A stretch of 64,000 bases of DNA from Bos javanicus (taxonomy: Eukaryota; Chordata; Mammalia; Artiodactyla; Bovidae): assembly GCF_032452875.1 (NCBI RefSeq), contig NC_083875.1, positions 78,018,178 to 78,082,177 of the forward strand. The letters run 5' to 3'. The notes beneath the pieces were generated by a model. It worked only from the letters and a program-made list of their open reading frames with translations. It was not told the origin of the DNA and ran no database searches. Shown piece by piece: positions 10,602 to 21,289 of this stretch. Both the position numbers and the translations under genes were made by a program. Positions within the stretch are counted from its first letter, which is position 1; the number at the start of each line of letters is the position of its first letter.

Positions 10602-11882
10602 AAATGCTTCAGTGAAAAGTACTCTTAAGATTTTTTGAGTCTTTTCTTCAACTCACCTTGCTGTTTCCACTGATGCTAGACTGTTGTATCATGATCCTCA
10701 CTTAATCCTAATCAAACCCTCTTTAAACTTCTAATATTTGGTAAATTCCAACCTAGCGTCCGGTACCCTAGACAAAAAGTAGTGCAGAGCTCAAATTCTC
10801 CCTCAGCTCAGCAGGCAATTAACTCGATTTTGTCTTTACAATTTATGCTGGTGACAGTCTATACACTTTCCAGAGTATAAAAGCCCACAGTAGGAAATCA
10901 GATTTGCATCAACATATCTATCCAAAGGGATGGTACAATCAGATGTTCACCTAAACAAGCAACCAACTCCATTCGTGAAAACCTAATCAGGTGTATTTTA
11001 TTAAATACAAAGAAGAATTACTGGTAAGAACATTGTACAACCTTTTTACTAGGAAACTTCTGGTTTATGCCTATCGTCCTCGTAAAATTATTAATAGCAC
11101 CCTTTCACTCTTAGAAGTGCCGTTCTTAAGGTATGCATTCCAAGCAGTTCTTCACTGTCAAGCAGGAATTATTCTTCGCACGACACCCAAGACTCTACTT
11201 TTGATAGTTCTGGGGCAATTCTAATGCATCTCTGCCTGGTTGGGCATCCAGGGACCATTTTGCCTGTTGATACAGGAGAAGTGATGATGGGTAACACAGA
11301 TGTCTTACCCGTTAGGGGCTTGGGGCTAATGAGGTTGTTAGACAAGTACATAAATGCCCAATAAAAGTGTGTCAAGTGATGAAACTAAAACAATTTTGTA
11401 ACAAGTTTTATATTCTTTATTTAAGGGAAAACAATTCATGGGCGGGAGGAGTACAGCATCTCACAAGCAGTGGAGCACTCTTCCTGAAGGTTTTGGGCAA
11501 AAACCGAGTTTTCGAATGTGAGAAGAGGCAGCGGGAACCGGGGCTTGATTGGCCAGGAGGTTGGGAATTTCTTTCTAAGGCAAACAGGTCCCAGATTTTA
11601 GGATAAGGTGAGCTAGCTGACTGGGAGAATTGTAACTGGTGTGTGTTAAATATCCTTGACAGGTGTTTCCTATAGGTAAGGCTGTCTTAAGTATGGGTTT
11701 GTGACATGCGCAGGGCCATGGAGGTGGACTCCATTTTGTAGGTCCCTATAGATGAATTAACTTTATCAGGTATAAACTGCTATGAAATCAACTCAAAATA
11801 CTGGTGTGCAGTCTAAGAGTTGTGCTATTTGCATGGAAATGGAAAGCAAGAATTTTTGCTTTTTTGGGATGCAGAAGACTTT
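10602..11882. other. Unclassified DNA, 1.3 kb
   Basis: No recognised repeat, exon or RNA. Two modest open frames of 77-79 codons (10991-11224, 11367-11606) have no family features, no splice-site context and no codon pattern that separates them from chance. Confidence 0.4.
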
Positions 11883-11897
11883 GGTTATTAGCTTCTT

Positions 11898-12177
11898 TCT
11901 ATTAATTAATTTATTTTGTGGTTGCCCTGGGTTTTTGTTGCAGCATCCGGGCTTTCTCTAGTTGTGGTGCAGAGGCTTCTCATTGCGGTGGCCTCTTTTT
12001 TTGCTGAGCAAGAGCTTTAGGCACATGGGCTTCAGTAGTTGCAGCATGCGGGCTAGTAGCTGTGGCTCGAGGGCTTAGTTGCTCTGTGGCATGTGGAATC
12101 TTCCCAAATCCAGAATCAAACCTGTGTCCCCTGCACTGGCAGGCAGGTTCTTATGCACTATACCACAAGGGAAGTCT
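11898..12177 (-). mobile_element. CHR-type SINE, antisense, with TSD
   Basis: Left end 'tggttgccctgggtttttg', middle 'gggctttctctagttgtgg' and 'cttcagtagttgcagcatg', right end 'accacaagggaagtc' give the tRNA-derived CHR SINE on the minus strand. Flanks of 15 bases beginning ggttatta (11883 and 12178) match with two differences. The same SINE family at 37.5 kb carries the large minisatellite. Confidence 0.88.
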
Positions 12178-12479
12178 GGTTATTAATTTCTTGTTTGATT
12201 TTTAAAATTCCTATTATATCATAGCCCAATAGAACCATGGGAAAAGGAAAACTATTTTAAAATATTCAAACCCAGATTGCTTTGATTTGGATCTCTTCTG
12301 GTGAGGCAAGATCTTCACATGTCCTTGGGAGGAAAGAATTCAAAACTGGATCTTAATGGAGCTGGGTTTATGGAAAGAGGAGAGAGTGGGTACAATGAAT
12401 GAAATGTTTGTGTAGATAATAATGAAGTATTTACCTATAGGTGTTTGTATATGCTCTTCCACAATTTACTTGGCATTTG

Positions 12480-12505
12480 AAAAATGTTGCCATGGCAACA
12501 TTTTT
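12480..12505. promoter_or_regulatory. Perfect 26-bp palindrome with an ideal RFX X-box core
   Basis: The 13-base arms are exact reverse complements about the axis between 12492 and 12493. The core GTTGCCATGGCAAC is the symmetric form of the X-box bound by RFX-family factors: two GTTGCC half-sites with AT-rich extensions. It lies in non-repeat DNA. The match to the X-box is seen directly; activity as a regulatory site is inference. Confidence 0.55.
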
Positions 12506-12821
12506 ACAAACAAGGTGGAATTGCACAGTAGATGAATCACGACTTTCCATGCAAGAAAAAGAAACAAATGTTATCCTTTTAGGGCTGGCTTTATAAAGTT
12601 TAAAAATTACAGCAAACATTTTAATGAGACTTTCTTATTGTTTTTCTCAAAGAAAACAAAGAAAGTGCAGAAGAGGGTAGGAGCTGTGAATTATATTTAT
12701 TTCCATAATGTTATTGCATTAGGGCACAGATCTGTAACTTTAGCCTAATATGTTGGTGTCCCAACCTTTCTGATAAGACTCAGGTTGAGATGGTCTCTTT
12801 CAAACGTATAGTCAAGAAGTT

Positions 12822-12912
12822 CACACACACACACACCCCCCACTGCCCCCCCAACCCCACCCCCCCATCGCCCTCCCCAACCCCCACCCCCCCACCGCCC
12901 CCCCACCCCACG
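12822..12912. repeat. CA run followed by C-rich low-complexity tract
   Basis: A short (CA)n at 12822-12835 leads into about 75 bases made almost only of C-runs of 3-7 broken by A, T or G. The minus strand therefore has ten or so G-runs within 80 bases, which is strong G-quadruplex potential. Glycine/tryptophan-rich minus-strand frames across it are low-complexity artefacts. Confidence 0.9.
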
Positions 12913-13354
12913 AGAGGAACATGACAAGAAGATGTCTTCCTACCTGGTTGAAGGAGTTGGGTGGATAAATCATCTCTTCAGGTTGAGAGGCAGAGTGACT
13001 GTGCAGGTGGTTCCAGGCACTATGGTGAGCCTTCTGGCAGGGCAGGAAGCTTGAGAGGGATCCTGCTTGAGGGAGTAAATTTGAGTGTCTGTGTGATTCT
13101 TTGAGATGCCAGATGCAGGTCCTACAATCATGTACTAACATACTCTGAATTGATTGATGTAGGATATGATGATATGTCATCTGTTGCTTCAAGCAGGCCA
13201 TGACTTATGACAGGGGAATGATTATATTGCAGGCATTTTATTTTGGATACAAAGCTATGAGTACTGACAGGCTCTTGCCCATGAGTCTTGTGTTAGTGAT
13301 TCTCAAACTTAAGCCTGCATCAGAATTGACTGGAGGTTTGTTAAAACTTAGATT

Positions 13355-14316
13355 ATTTTTCACTTCTGGGTATATATCCAAAAAACCAAAATCACTAATT
13401 TGAAAGGTGCATGCTTGCCAATGTTCATGTTAGTACTATTTACAATTGCCGAGATGTGGAAGAAACCTAAATGTCCATCAACAGATAAATGGATAAACAA
13501 GATGTGGTTCATACATACAATGTATGTGTATACATACATTGGTTCACACATATAATGTATGTGTATACATACAATAGAAGATTACTCAGCTGCAAAAAAG
13601 AATGAAAATTTGCCATTTGCAATAGCATAGCTGAACCAGGAGGGTCTTATGCTTAGTGAAATAAGTCAAACTGAGAGACAAATGCTGTATGATATCACTA
13701 TATATAGAATCTTAAAAATACAACAAACTAGTGAGTATAATAAAAAAGAAATAGATTCACAGATATAAAAAACAAAGTGATGGCTACCAATGGGAAGAGG
13801 GAAGTGGGGGATGGGCAAGATGGAGGTAGGGGATTAAGAAGTACAAACTATTATGTATAAAATAAGCTTCAAGGATATATTGTACAACACAGGGAATATA
13901 GCAAATGTTTCTAATAACTATACTCCATTTATAGTCATTTGCTATATTCCCTATAACACAGAAAATAGGTATTTGCTATATTTTGTATGATATAAATGCT
14001 ATAAATGGAGTATGGGCTTCCCTGGTGGCTCAGATGGTAAAGAATCTGCCTGCAATGCAGGAGACCCAGCTTCAATCCCTGGGTTGGGAAGAAACCTGGA
14101 GAAGGGAATGGCCACCCACTCCAGCATTCTTGCCTGGAGAATCCCCATGGACAGAGAAGCCTGGTGGGCTACAGTCCATTGGGTCACAAAGAGTCAGATA
14201 ATGACTGAGTGACTAACACACATAAATGGAGTATAACCTTTAAAAATTGTGAATCACTATATTGTACACATGTAATATATATAATATTGTATATCAACTA
14301 TAATAAAAAAAAAAAA
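13355..14316 (+). mobile_element. L1 3' end, sense, with poly(A)
   Basis: The ORF2 end and 3' UTR can be followed: 'tgggtatatatccaaaaaac', 'aaatgtccatcaacagata', 'gaaataagtcaaactgagag', 'ttgtacaacacagggaata', then a poly(A)-like end at 14305-14316. No intact frame remains. Near 13510-13575 a block around 'aatgtatgtgtatacata' is duplicated locally. A Bov-tA interrupts the 3' UTR. Confidence 0.85.
14014..14221 (+). mobile_element. Bov-tA SINE with exact 13-bp TSD, inside L1
   Basis: Head 'gggcttccctggtggctcag' and Bov-A body to 'gactgagtgactaacacac'. The duplication ataaatggagtat is exact at 14001-14013 and 14222-14234. Removing the SINE and one TSD copy restores the L1 3' UTR. Confidence 0.95.
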
Positions 14317-14699
14317 TCCTTCAGATTGCTGAGTTCACTCCTAGAAATTTTGAATTTGCATTTCTAACAAGATCCCAAGTGACACTAATGCTATTGGTGT
14401 GGGAACCACACTTTGAGAACAACAGTTTTACCCAAAACTCACCTATTAGAGAGTAGGAGATCAGAGGTCTTATGATTTCCTTTCCCCTTCCTACTAATGG
14501 CTGGGTGGTGAGTTGGGAGGTCTCCAGTGGAGAAGAAGGTTGAAGGTGAGACTTCTCTGTCTGAGGTACGTTTGGTAAAGAAGAGTTAAAAAAAGAACTT
14601 TCTTTAATCAGTTCCTAGGCACTGCAAGAGGGACTATTTTCTGGATTTTCTGTAATCGAGGAATGTTGAGACTAGAGGTGTGAGAAAATGCTACTCAGC

Positions 14700-14850
14700 A
14701 TAGTTCTCCACCGGCAAGATTAGCATCATGGGGAAGCTTATTAGAAACGCAAACTTTTAGACTCTACTCCAGGGCTGCTGAATCAGAGTTCACATTTAAC
14801 AAACTTCCAGGTGATTGATAAGCACAGTAAAGTCTGAGCAGCACAACTCT
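14700..14850 (+). mobile_element. Possible MER5-like hAT fragment
   Basis: 'cttattagaaacgcaaact', 'gctgaatcagagttcaca' and 'aacttccaggtgattga' follow the order of the MER5A-type elements also seen near 14.3 and 44.6 kb. Diverged, with ends not defined. Confidence 0.5.
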
Positions 14851-14861
14851 AGGGACTAAGG

Positions 14862-16575
14862 TTTGTTGTTCAGTCACAAAGTCTTGTCCTGCTCTTTGCG
14901 ATCCCATGAACTGCAGCACATCAGGCTTCCCAGTCTTCACCATTTCCCAGAGTTGGCTCAAACTCATGTCCATTGAGTCAGTGGTGACATCCAACCATAT
15001 CATCCTCTGTCATCTCCTTCTCTTCCTACTGTCAATCTTTCCCAATACCATGGTTTTTTCCAATAAATTGGCTCTTTGCATCAGGTGGCCAAAGTATTGG
15101 AGCTTCAGCTTCAGCATGAGTCCTTCCAATGAATATTCAGGACTGATTTCCTTTTGGATTGACCGGGTGGATCTCCTTGCAGTTCAAAGGACTCTCAAGA
15201 GTCTTCTCCAACACCACAGTTCAAAAGCATTAATTCTTCAGCACTCAGCTTTCTTAATGGTCCAACTCTCACATCCAAACATGTGATTGTTTGGATTTTA
15301 TAGGTTACTATAAAAACCTAGCTTTAACTAGATGGACCTTTGTCAGCAAAGTAATGTCTCTGCTTTTTAATATGCTGTCTAGGTTGGTCATAGCTTCTCT
15401 TCCAAGGAGCAAGCGTCTTAATTTCATGGCTGCAGTCACCATCTGCAGTGATTTTGGAGCCCAAGAAAATGAAATCTGTCACTGTTTCCATTGTATTCCC
15501 ATCTATTTGCCATGAAGTGATGGGACCAGATGCCATGATCTTCATTTTTTGAATGTTGAGTTTTAAGCCAGCTTTTTCACTCTCCTCTTTCACTTTAATC
15601 AAGAGGTTCTTTAGTTCTTCATTTTCTGCCATAAGGGTGGTTTCATCTGTATACATGAGGTTTTTGATATTTCTCCTGGCAATCTTGACTCCAGCTTGTG
15701 CTTAATCTAGTTTGACATTTTGCATGATGTACTCTGCATGTAAGTTAAATATGCAGGGTGACAATATACAGCCTTGACATACTCCTTTTCCAATTTTGAA
15801 CCAGTCTATTGTTCCATGTCTGGTTCTAACTGTTGCTTCTTGATGTGCATACAGATTTCTCAGGAAGCAGGTAAGATGATCTGGTATTCCCATCTATTTT
15901 AAGAATTTTCCACAGTTTATTGTGATCCACACAGTCAAAGGCTTTAGTGTAGTCAATGAAGCAGAAGTAGATTTTTTTTTCTGGAATTCTCTTGCTTTTT
16001 CTATGATCCAATGGATGTTGGCAGTTTTATCTCTGGTTCCTCTGCCTTTTCTAAATCCAGTTTGAACATCTGGAAGTTCTCGGTTCACATACTGTTGAAA
16101 CCTAGCTTGAAGGATTTTAAGCATTACCTCGCTAGCATGTGAAATAAGTACAATTGTGTGGTAGTTTGAACATTCTTTGGCATTGCCTTTCTTTGGGGTT
16201 GCAATGAAAACTAACATTTTCCAGTCCTGTGGCCACTATTGAGTTTTCCAAATTTGCTGGCATATTGAGTGCAGCATTTCAATAGCATCATCTTTTAGGA
16301 TTTGAAATAGCTCAGTTGGAATTCCATCACCTCCACTAGCTTTGTTTGTAGTGATGCTTCCTAAGGTCCACTTGACTTCTCACTCCAGGATATCTGGCTC
16401 TAGGTGAGTGATCATACCATCTGGGTCATTAAGGTCTTTTTTGTACAGTTCTTCTGGGTATTCTTGCCACCTCTTCTTAATATCTTCTGCTACGTCCATA
16501 CCACGTCTGTCTTTTAGTGTGCTTTGACTATATGGACCTTTGTCAGTAAAGTGATGTCTCTGCTTCTAAATAAGC
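14862..16575 (-). mobile_element. BovB (RTE) LINE, antisense, 5'-truncated and frame-broken
   Basis: About 1.7 kb of the BovB reverse-transcriptase ORF and 3' end on the minus strand. Parts of the RT domain are visible in separate frames: FRKGRGTRD (15894-16217), FIDYTKAFDCVDH (motif A region, 15826-16011), GCILSPCIFN (15702-15893). The catalytic YADD box is altered to YTDE near 15650, so this copy cannot encode an active enzyme. The 3' end lies at the left ('ttgttcagtcacaaagtc'). At its 5' end, after about 16510, roughly 65 bases repeat sequence already present at 15325-15385 in the same orientation. Confidence 0.93.
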
Positions 16576-16767
16576 TGTCTAGATACCTGAATTTTAGCCC
16601 AAGTTCTGCCTCTGCCCAACCCTGTGATCCTTTCTGGGCTTTTGAGTGTGGGCAGAGGGTGAATTAGTGACCTGCAAGTCTCCTGCCAGCTCTGGGGTAC
16701 TGTATTTGTGAGTCACAGCCTGACAGGTCTGAACTTTCTCTGCCATTCCAGGAGGCTTCTAAGTAGA

Positions 16768-16843
16768 GCTGATTCACTTTGGTGTACAGTAGAAACAAAC
16801 ACAACACTGTAAAGCAGCTTTGCTCCAAAAAAAAAAAAAAAAA
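16768..16843 (+). mobile_element. Short L1 3' tail with poly(A)
   Basis: 'gctgattcactttggtgta', 'acacaacactgtaaagcag' and a run of about 17 A form the last 60 bases or so of a bovine-type L1. The flanks 'gcttctaag' and 'acttgtaag' may be a diverged TSD. A very short 5'-truncated insertion. Confidence 0.65.
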
Positions 16844-16851
16844 ACTTGTAA

Positions 16852-17599
16852 GCCCTCAGGCCTCTGAAATTCTGAGGCTCCTTCTCATTCCTGCCTCCCC
16901 TGTAAGCTGGTGTGAACCCCTTTGGGAGGACAGAGCAGCCATGTACTGAGGACATGACATCATTCCATGTACCTGAATTCCTGTGAAGCCCAATGTATAA
17001 TCTCTTATGAATTAAACCACAGCAGTCTGGGGAAAGGGCATGCAGTCTGATGGCCATATCTAATAAGAAAACCCTTGTCTTGAGTAGCCTTTAGGAAAAC
17101 AGCTGGGTCAGCCTCTGGGCTTTGACTCTCAGTAAGTCACAATATTATGTACTTACCTTTCACATAGATAATATACCTCCAAACAAACAAAATGCTGTCT
17201 TTAGGGAATTGGAAATTTCCCACTGTATCAAAGAGTTAAAATAAAACCACATGCATTTTCACATTTGAAACATAAGTTAATTAATATAAAATGGGCAGGA
17301 AAGATATCTGGTGGTCCAAATTAATGAGCAGGATTTCATCTGGGAATGTTTAATCTGCTTGATAGGATAAACTGTTCAAAAAGACTTCAAACATGCTAGT
17401 TTTCATATAAAGCATATTTTCTTAGGACCAGCTCTTTGCTGGTACAACTTACCCTAGTTCAGTGTTCACCAGGATTGTATTTTGTAGTTCTTTCATAGTC
17501 CATTATCCTGACATTTTATTAATTTAAGCCCACTTTCTCTCAAGTCAATGAATCAAGCATTTTTTGTTCATAGTTGCTATTGGAGGGGTTTAGCGACTT
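16852..17599. other. Unclassified DNA
   Basis: About 750 bases without a recognised gene or repeat; A/T rich toward the right. Confidence 0.4.
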
Positions 17600-17871
17600 A
17601 GCCATCCCACTCCAGTACTCTTGCCTGGAAAATCCCATGGATGGAGGACCTGGTGGGCTGCAGTCCATGGGGTCGCAAAGAGTCGGACACGACTGAGCGA
17701 CTGACTTCACTTTCACTTTTCACTTTCATGCATTGGAGAAAGAAATGGCAACCCACTCCAGTGTTCTTGCCTGGAGAATCCCAGGGACGGGGGAGCCTGG
17801 TGGGCTGCCGTCCATGGGATCGCACAGAGTCGGACACGACTGAAGCGACTTAGCAGCAGCAGCAGCAGCAT
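17600..17871 (+). mobile_element. Bov-A2 SINE, slightly 5'-truncated
   Basis: The usual first bases ('ggagaaggcaatggcac') are missing; the copy begins at 'atcccactccagtactctt'. The linker 'cacttttcactttcatgca' and second monomer are complete, with a (cag)n tail at 17852-17871. It sits 70 bases upstream of a BovB in the same orientation. Confidence 0.92.
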
Positions 17872-17943
17872 CTGATTGTTACACGAGGTTTTCTTTGGTT
17901 GTTTTGTTAAGAGGAACTTTAGATCCCTTTTTTTATTTGTATT

Positions 17944-18700
17944 AGCAGAAAGTGAAGAACTAAAGAACCTCTTGATGAAAGTGAAAGAGGAGAGTGAAAA
18001 AGTTGGCTTAAAGCTCAACATTCAGAAAACTAAGATCATGGCATCTGGTCCCATCACTTCATGGCAAATAGATGGGGAAACAGTGGCAACAGTGGCTGAC
18101 TTTATTTTTTTGGGCTCCAAAATCACTGCAGATGGTGATTGCAGCCATAAAATTAAAAGACGCTTGTTCCTTGGAAGGAAAGTTATGACCAACCTAGACA
18201 GCATATTAAAAAGCAGAGACATTACTTTGTCAACAAAGGTCCATCTAGTCAAAGCTATGGTTTTCCAGGAGTCATGTATGGATGTGAGAGTTGAACTATA
18301 AAGAAAGCTGAGCGCAGAAGAATTGATGCTTTTGAACTGTGGTGTTGGAGAAGAGTCTTGAGAGTCCCTTGGACTGCAAGGAGATCCAACCAGTCCATCC
18401 TAAAGGAGATCAGTCCTGGGTGTTCATTGGAAGGACTGATGTTGAAGCTGAAATGCCAATACTTTGGCCACCTGATGTGAAGAGCTGACTCACTGGAAAA
18501 GACCCTGATGCTGGGAAAGATTGAGGGAAGGAGGAGAAGGGGATGACAGAGGATGAGATGGTTGGATGTCATCACTGACTCAATGAACATGAGTTTGGGT
18601 AAACTCCATGAGTTGGTGATGGACAGGGAGGCCTGGCGTGCTATGGTTCATGGGGTCGCAAAGAGCCGGGCTTGACTGAGCAACTGAACTGAACTGATTG
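17944..18700 (+). mobile_element. BovB LINE 3' part, sense
   Basis: It starts inside the ORF just after the YADD region ('gaagaactaaagaacctc') and runs to the tgaactgaactga end at about 18699. The frame is open to 18301, then a lost base near 18267 ('ttttccaggagtcatg') shifts it. 3' features 'ggactgcaaggagatccaac' and 'gtcgcaaagagccgggc' are present. Confidence 0.93.
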
Positions 18701-19092
18701 GCTGTAAACTCTTACTTCCCTCCTTGAGCAGGCTCTTTCCTTTTCTTTTGTCCTCTGCCAGTTGGTTTCTACAGTCAAGGGAACTTTGCTTGCAGTTTCT
18801 TGGTTTGCATCCTTTGACAGGCAGGTAGAAAGCATGTCAAAGCAGTTTGGTGGGAGAAATGCTGGCTTGAAATGGAGGCAGAACCCTGGTGTTTTGGGGA
18901 AGGAAATGCTGCATACAATGGAATTGGGTTTTCTAGGGACTGACTCAGGATCAGAGGTGAAGGGAAAACATATCTATGGTGGAAATCCTGATACCTTGGA
19001 GCCTCAGTGGTTTGTCCACAAAGCTATCTGTTGAGTTGGGAGCAGGAATGAATTATGAAAGGAGAGTCAGATCTGCGGCCAGAACCCTTACC
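18701..19092. other. Unclassified DNA
   Basis: Nothing recognised. The 90-codon frame at 18762-19034 shows no family features. Confidence 0.4.
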
Positions 19093-19325
19093 ACGTTGTT
19101 GTTTTTATTGGAATATAACTGCTTTACAATATTATATTAGTTTCTTCTGTGCAATGAAGTGAATCAGCTATATATATATATATACATATATCCCCTCCCT
19201 CTTCGTCTCCCCCTGGCACCCCACCCTTGTAGGTCATCACAGAGCAGTGAGCTGAACTCCCTGTGCTGTACAGCAGCTTCCCACTAGGTATTCATTTTAC
19301 CCAATGGAACAGATGAACCTAGTTT
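19093..19325 (-). mobile_element. L1 3' end, antisense
   Basis: 'tttttattggaatataact', 'gcaatgaagtgaatcagct', a TA run, then 'gaactccctgtgctgtac' is the antisense 3' end of an artiodactyl L1. The poly(A) side is at the left (T-rich, 19096-19108). The following 220 bases to the next SINE are unassigned. Confidence 0.8.
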
Positions 19326-19545
19326 CAGGGCAGGAATAGAGATGCAGGTAGAGAACTGACCTGTGGGCGCAGTGGGGGAAGGGGAGAGTGGGGTGGATGG
19401 GACATCTGTTAAAACAGTGCCAGATTCTAACAAGTCATTTTGTGTGTTGGAAGGGAGATTTTTGTTGTTGCTTTCTCTCTTTATGTCAGCACCGTGTATA
19501 TGTGTTTCTTTTAAAGGCAGCTAGGATAGCGTTGCATAAAAGCTT

Positions 19546-19782
19546 TGTGCTCTTACATGCTCAGTAGATTAGTCTGGTCTGACTCTTTCTAACTGTTTGG
19601 ACTGTAGCTCGCCAGGCTCCTCTATCCTTGGGATTTCTCCAGGCAAGAATACTGGAGTAGGTTGCCATTTCCTCCTCCAGGGGATCTTGTAAACCCAGGG
19701 GTTGAACTGGAGTCTCCTGCACCTCCTGCATTGGGCGAATGATTTTTTTTTTTTTTTACCACTGAGCCACCTGGGAAGCCCT
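19546..19782 (-). mobile_element. Bov-tA SINE, antisense, with TSD and an internal T-run
   Basis: The minus-strand body is at the left, the tRNA head ('taccactgagccacctggg') at the right. TSD ataaaagctt is exact at 19536-19545 and 19783-19792. A run of about 16 T (19742-19757) lies inside the tRNA head, which would be an A-run in the element's own sense and would disrupt its internal promoter region. Confidence 0.9.
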
Positions 19783-20105
19783 ATAAAAGCTTGGCAGGAG
19801 TGCAAAATTTATTAGAGCTTTGTTTGTAATAGCAGGACCCTGGAAACAATCTGAATACCCACCAACATGGATTACCAGGAAATATATGCAGCCTTAAAAA
19901 AGTACTGAATAAACAAAAGACAAAACAAAGCATGTCTCTGTATCCTGAGATGACAATCTCCAAAATACACAGTTAAGGGGGAAAAAAGTAAGAACCATGA
20001 GATGGTAAGAACAGAGTGTGTGGTAAGTATTTGTGGGGATGGAGCATGTGTATGATTACTTGAATATATGGATATACATACATGTGCAGGTATAGAGATC
20101 TCTGC

Positions 20106-20379
20106 TGCTGCTGCTGCTAAGTTGCTTCAGTCATGTCTGACTCTGTGTGACCCCATAGACGGCAGCCCACCAGGCTCCCCCATCCCTGGGATTCTCCAGG
20201 CAAGAACACTGGAGTGGGTTGCCATTTCCTTCTCCAATGCATGAAAGTGAAAAGTGAAAGTGAAGTCGCTCAGTTGTGTCCGACTCTTCATGACCCCATG
20301 GACTGCAGCCTACCAGGCTCCTCCGTCCATGGGATTTTCCAGGCAAGAGTACTAGAGTGGGGTGCCATTGCCTTCTCCG
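20106..20379 (-). mobile_element. Bov-A2 SINE, antisense, 12-bp TSD
   Basis: (CTG)n tail at the left (20102-20117), two monomers, 5' end 'cattgccttctccg' at the right. TSD agagatctctgc is exact at 20094-20105 and 20380-20391. Confidence 0.95.
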
Positions 20380-20440
20380 AGAGATCTCTGCAAAGATGCT
20401 AAATAAGCTGGTAGAAATAGTTGAGTCTATGGGAGAAATA

Positions 20441-21271
20441 GATGAAATGCAAGCTGGAATCAAGATTGCCAGGAGAAATATCAATAACCTCAGATATACA
20501 GATGACACCACCCTTATGGCAGAAAGTGAAGAAGAACTAGACACCACTCTTATGGCAGAAAGTGAAGAAGAACTAAAGAGCCTCTTGATGAAAATGAAAG
20601 AGGAGAGTGCAAAAGCTGGCTTAAAACTCAACATTCAAAAAACTAAGATCATGGCATCTGGTCCCATCACTTCAGGGCAAATAGATGGGGAAACAATGGA
20701 AACAGTGACAGATTTTATTTTCTTGGGCTCAAAAATCACTGCAGATGGTGACTGCAGCCATGAAATTAAAAGACACTTGCTTCCTGGAATAGAAGCTATG
20801 GCCAACCTAAACAGCATATTAAAAAGCAGAGACATTACTTTGTCAACAAACGTCTGTCTAGTCAAAGCTATGGTTTTTCCAGTAGTCATGTATGGATATG
20901 AGAGTTGGACCATAAAGAAAGCTGAGTGCCAAAGAATTGATGCTTTTGAACTGTGGTGTTGGAGAAGACTCTTGAGAGTCCTTTGGATTGCAAGGAGATC
21001 CAACCAGTCAGCTGATGCTGAAGCTGAAGCTCCAATACTTTGGCCACCTGATGCGAAGAGCCAATTTATTGGAAAAGACCGTGATGCTGGGAAAGATTGA
21101 AGGCAGGAAGAGAAGAGGATGACAGAGGGTGAGATGGTTGGATGGTATTACCTACTTGATAGACATAAGTTTGAGTAAGCTCCAGGAGTTGGTGATGGAC
21201 AGGGAGGCCTGGTGTGCTGCAGTCCATGGGGTCTTTAAGAGTTGGACATGACTGAGCGACTGAACTGACTG
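20441..21271 (+). mobile_element. BovB LINE, sense, 5'-truncated, 12-bp TSD
   Basis: 831 bases flanked by exact atgggagaaata at 20429-20440 and 21272-21283. The frame is open from the left flank through 21100 and covers the end of the RT palm to the C-terminal part. The catalytic box reads YTDD instead of YADD. Just after it a 36-bp unit (20504-20539) is repeated in tandem (20540-20575), adding twelve residues (TTLMAESEEEL and neighbours). The 3' end 'gactgagcgactgaactgac' is complete. This is the best-preserved BovB frame in the window. Confidence 0.96.
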
Positions 21272-21289
21272 ATGGGAGAAATAAGCTTG

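Larger units (their letters stand above)
12193..13287. other. Unclassified DNA containing the palindrome and C-rich tract
   Basis: No transposable element recognised in about 1.1 kb apart from the low-complexity C-rich tract. This makes the palindrome at 12480-12505 stand out as single-copy-looking sequence. Confidence 0.4.
13288..14430 (+). mobile_element. hAT-type MER5/MER20-like element split by an L1
   Basis: The left part 'gtgattctcaaacttaagc' to 'ttaaaacttagatt' and the right part 'cagattgctgag', 'aatttgcatttctaacaag', 'ccacactttgagaac' join into one small hAT-Charlie-like element if the L1 at 13355-14316 is removed. The repeated 'cttagatt' / 'cttcagatt' at the junctions fits a diverged L1 target-site duplication. 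Confidence 0.6.

Noticed and set aside
12745..13201. Glycine/tryptophan-rich minus-strand frames
   Set aside because: They translate the C-rich low-complexity tract; no real protein family.
16801..16845. Poly(A) run as a sign of a processed pseudogene
   Set aside because: The 60 bases before it match an L1 3' end and not a host mRNA.
20357..21100. 247-codon frame with reverse-transcriptase features as a possible domesticated gene
   Set aside because: It is part of a 5'-truncated BovB with exact 12-bp TSDs; the frame starts in flanking SINE sequence and has no promoter or exon context.
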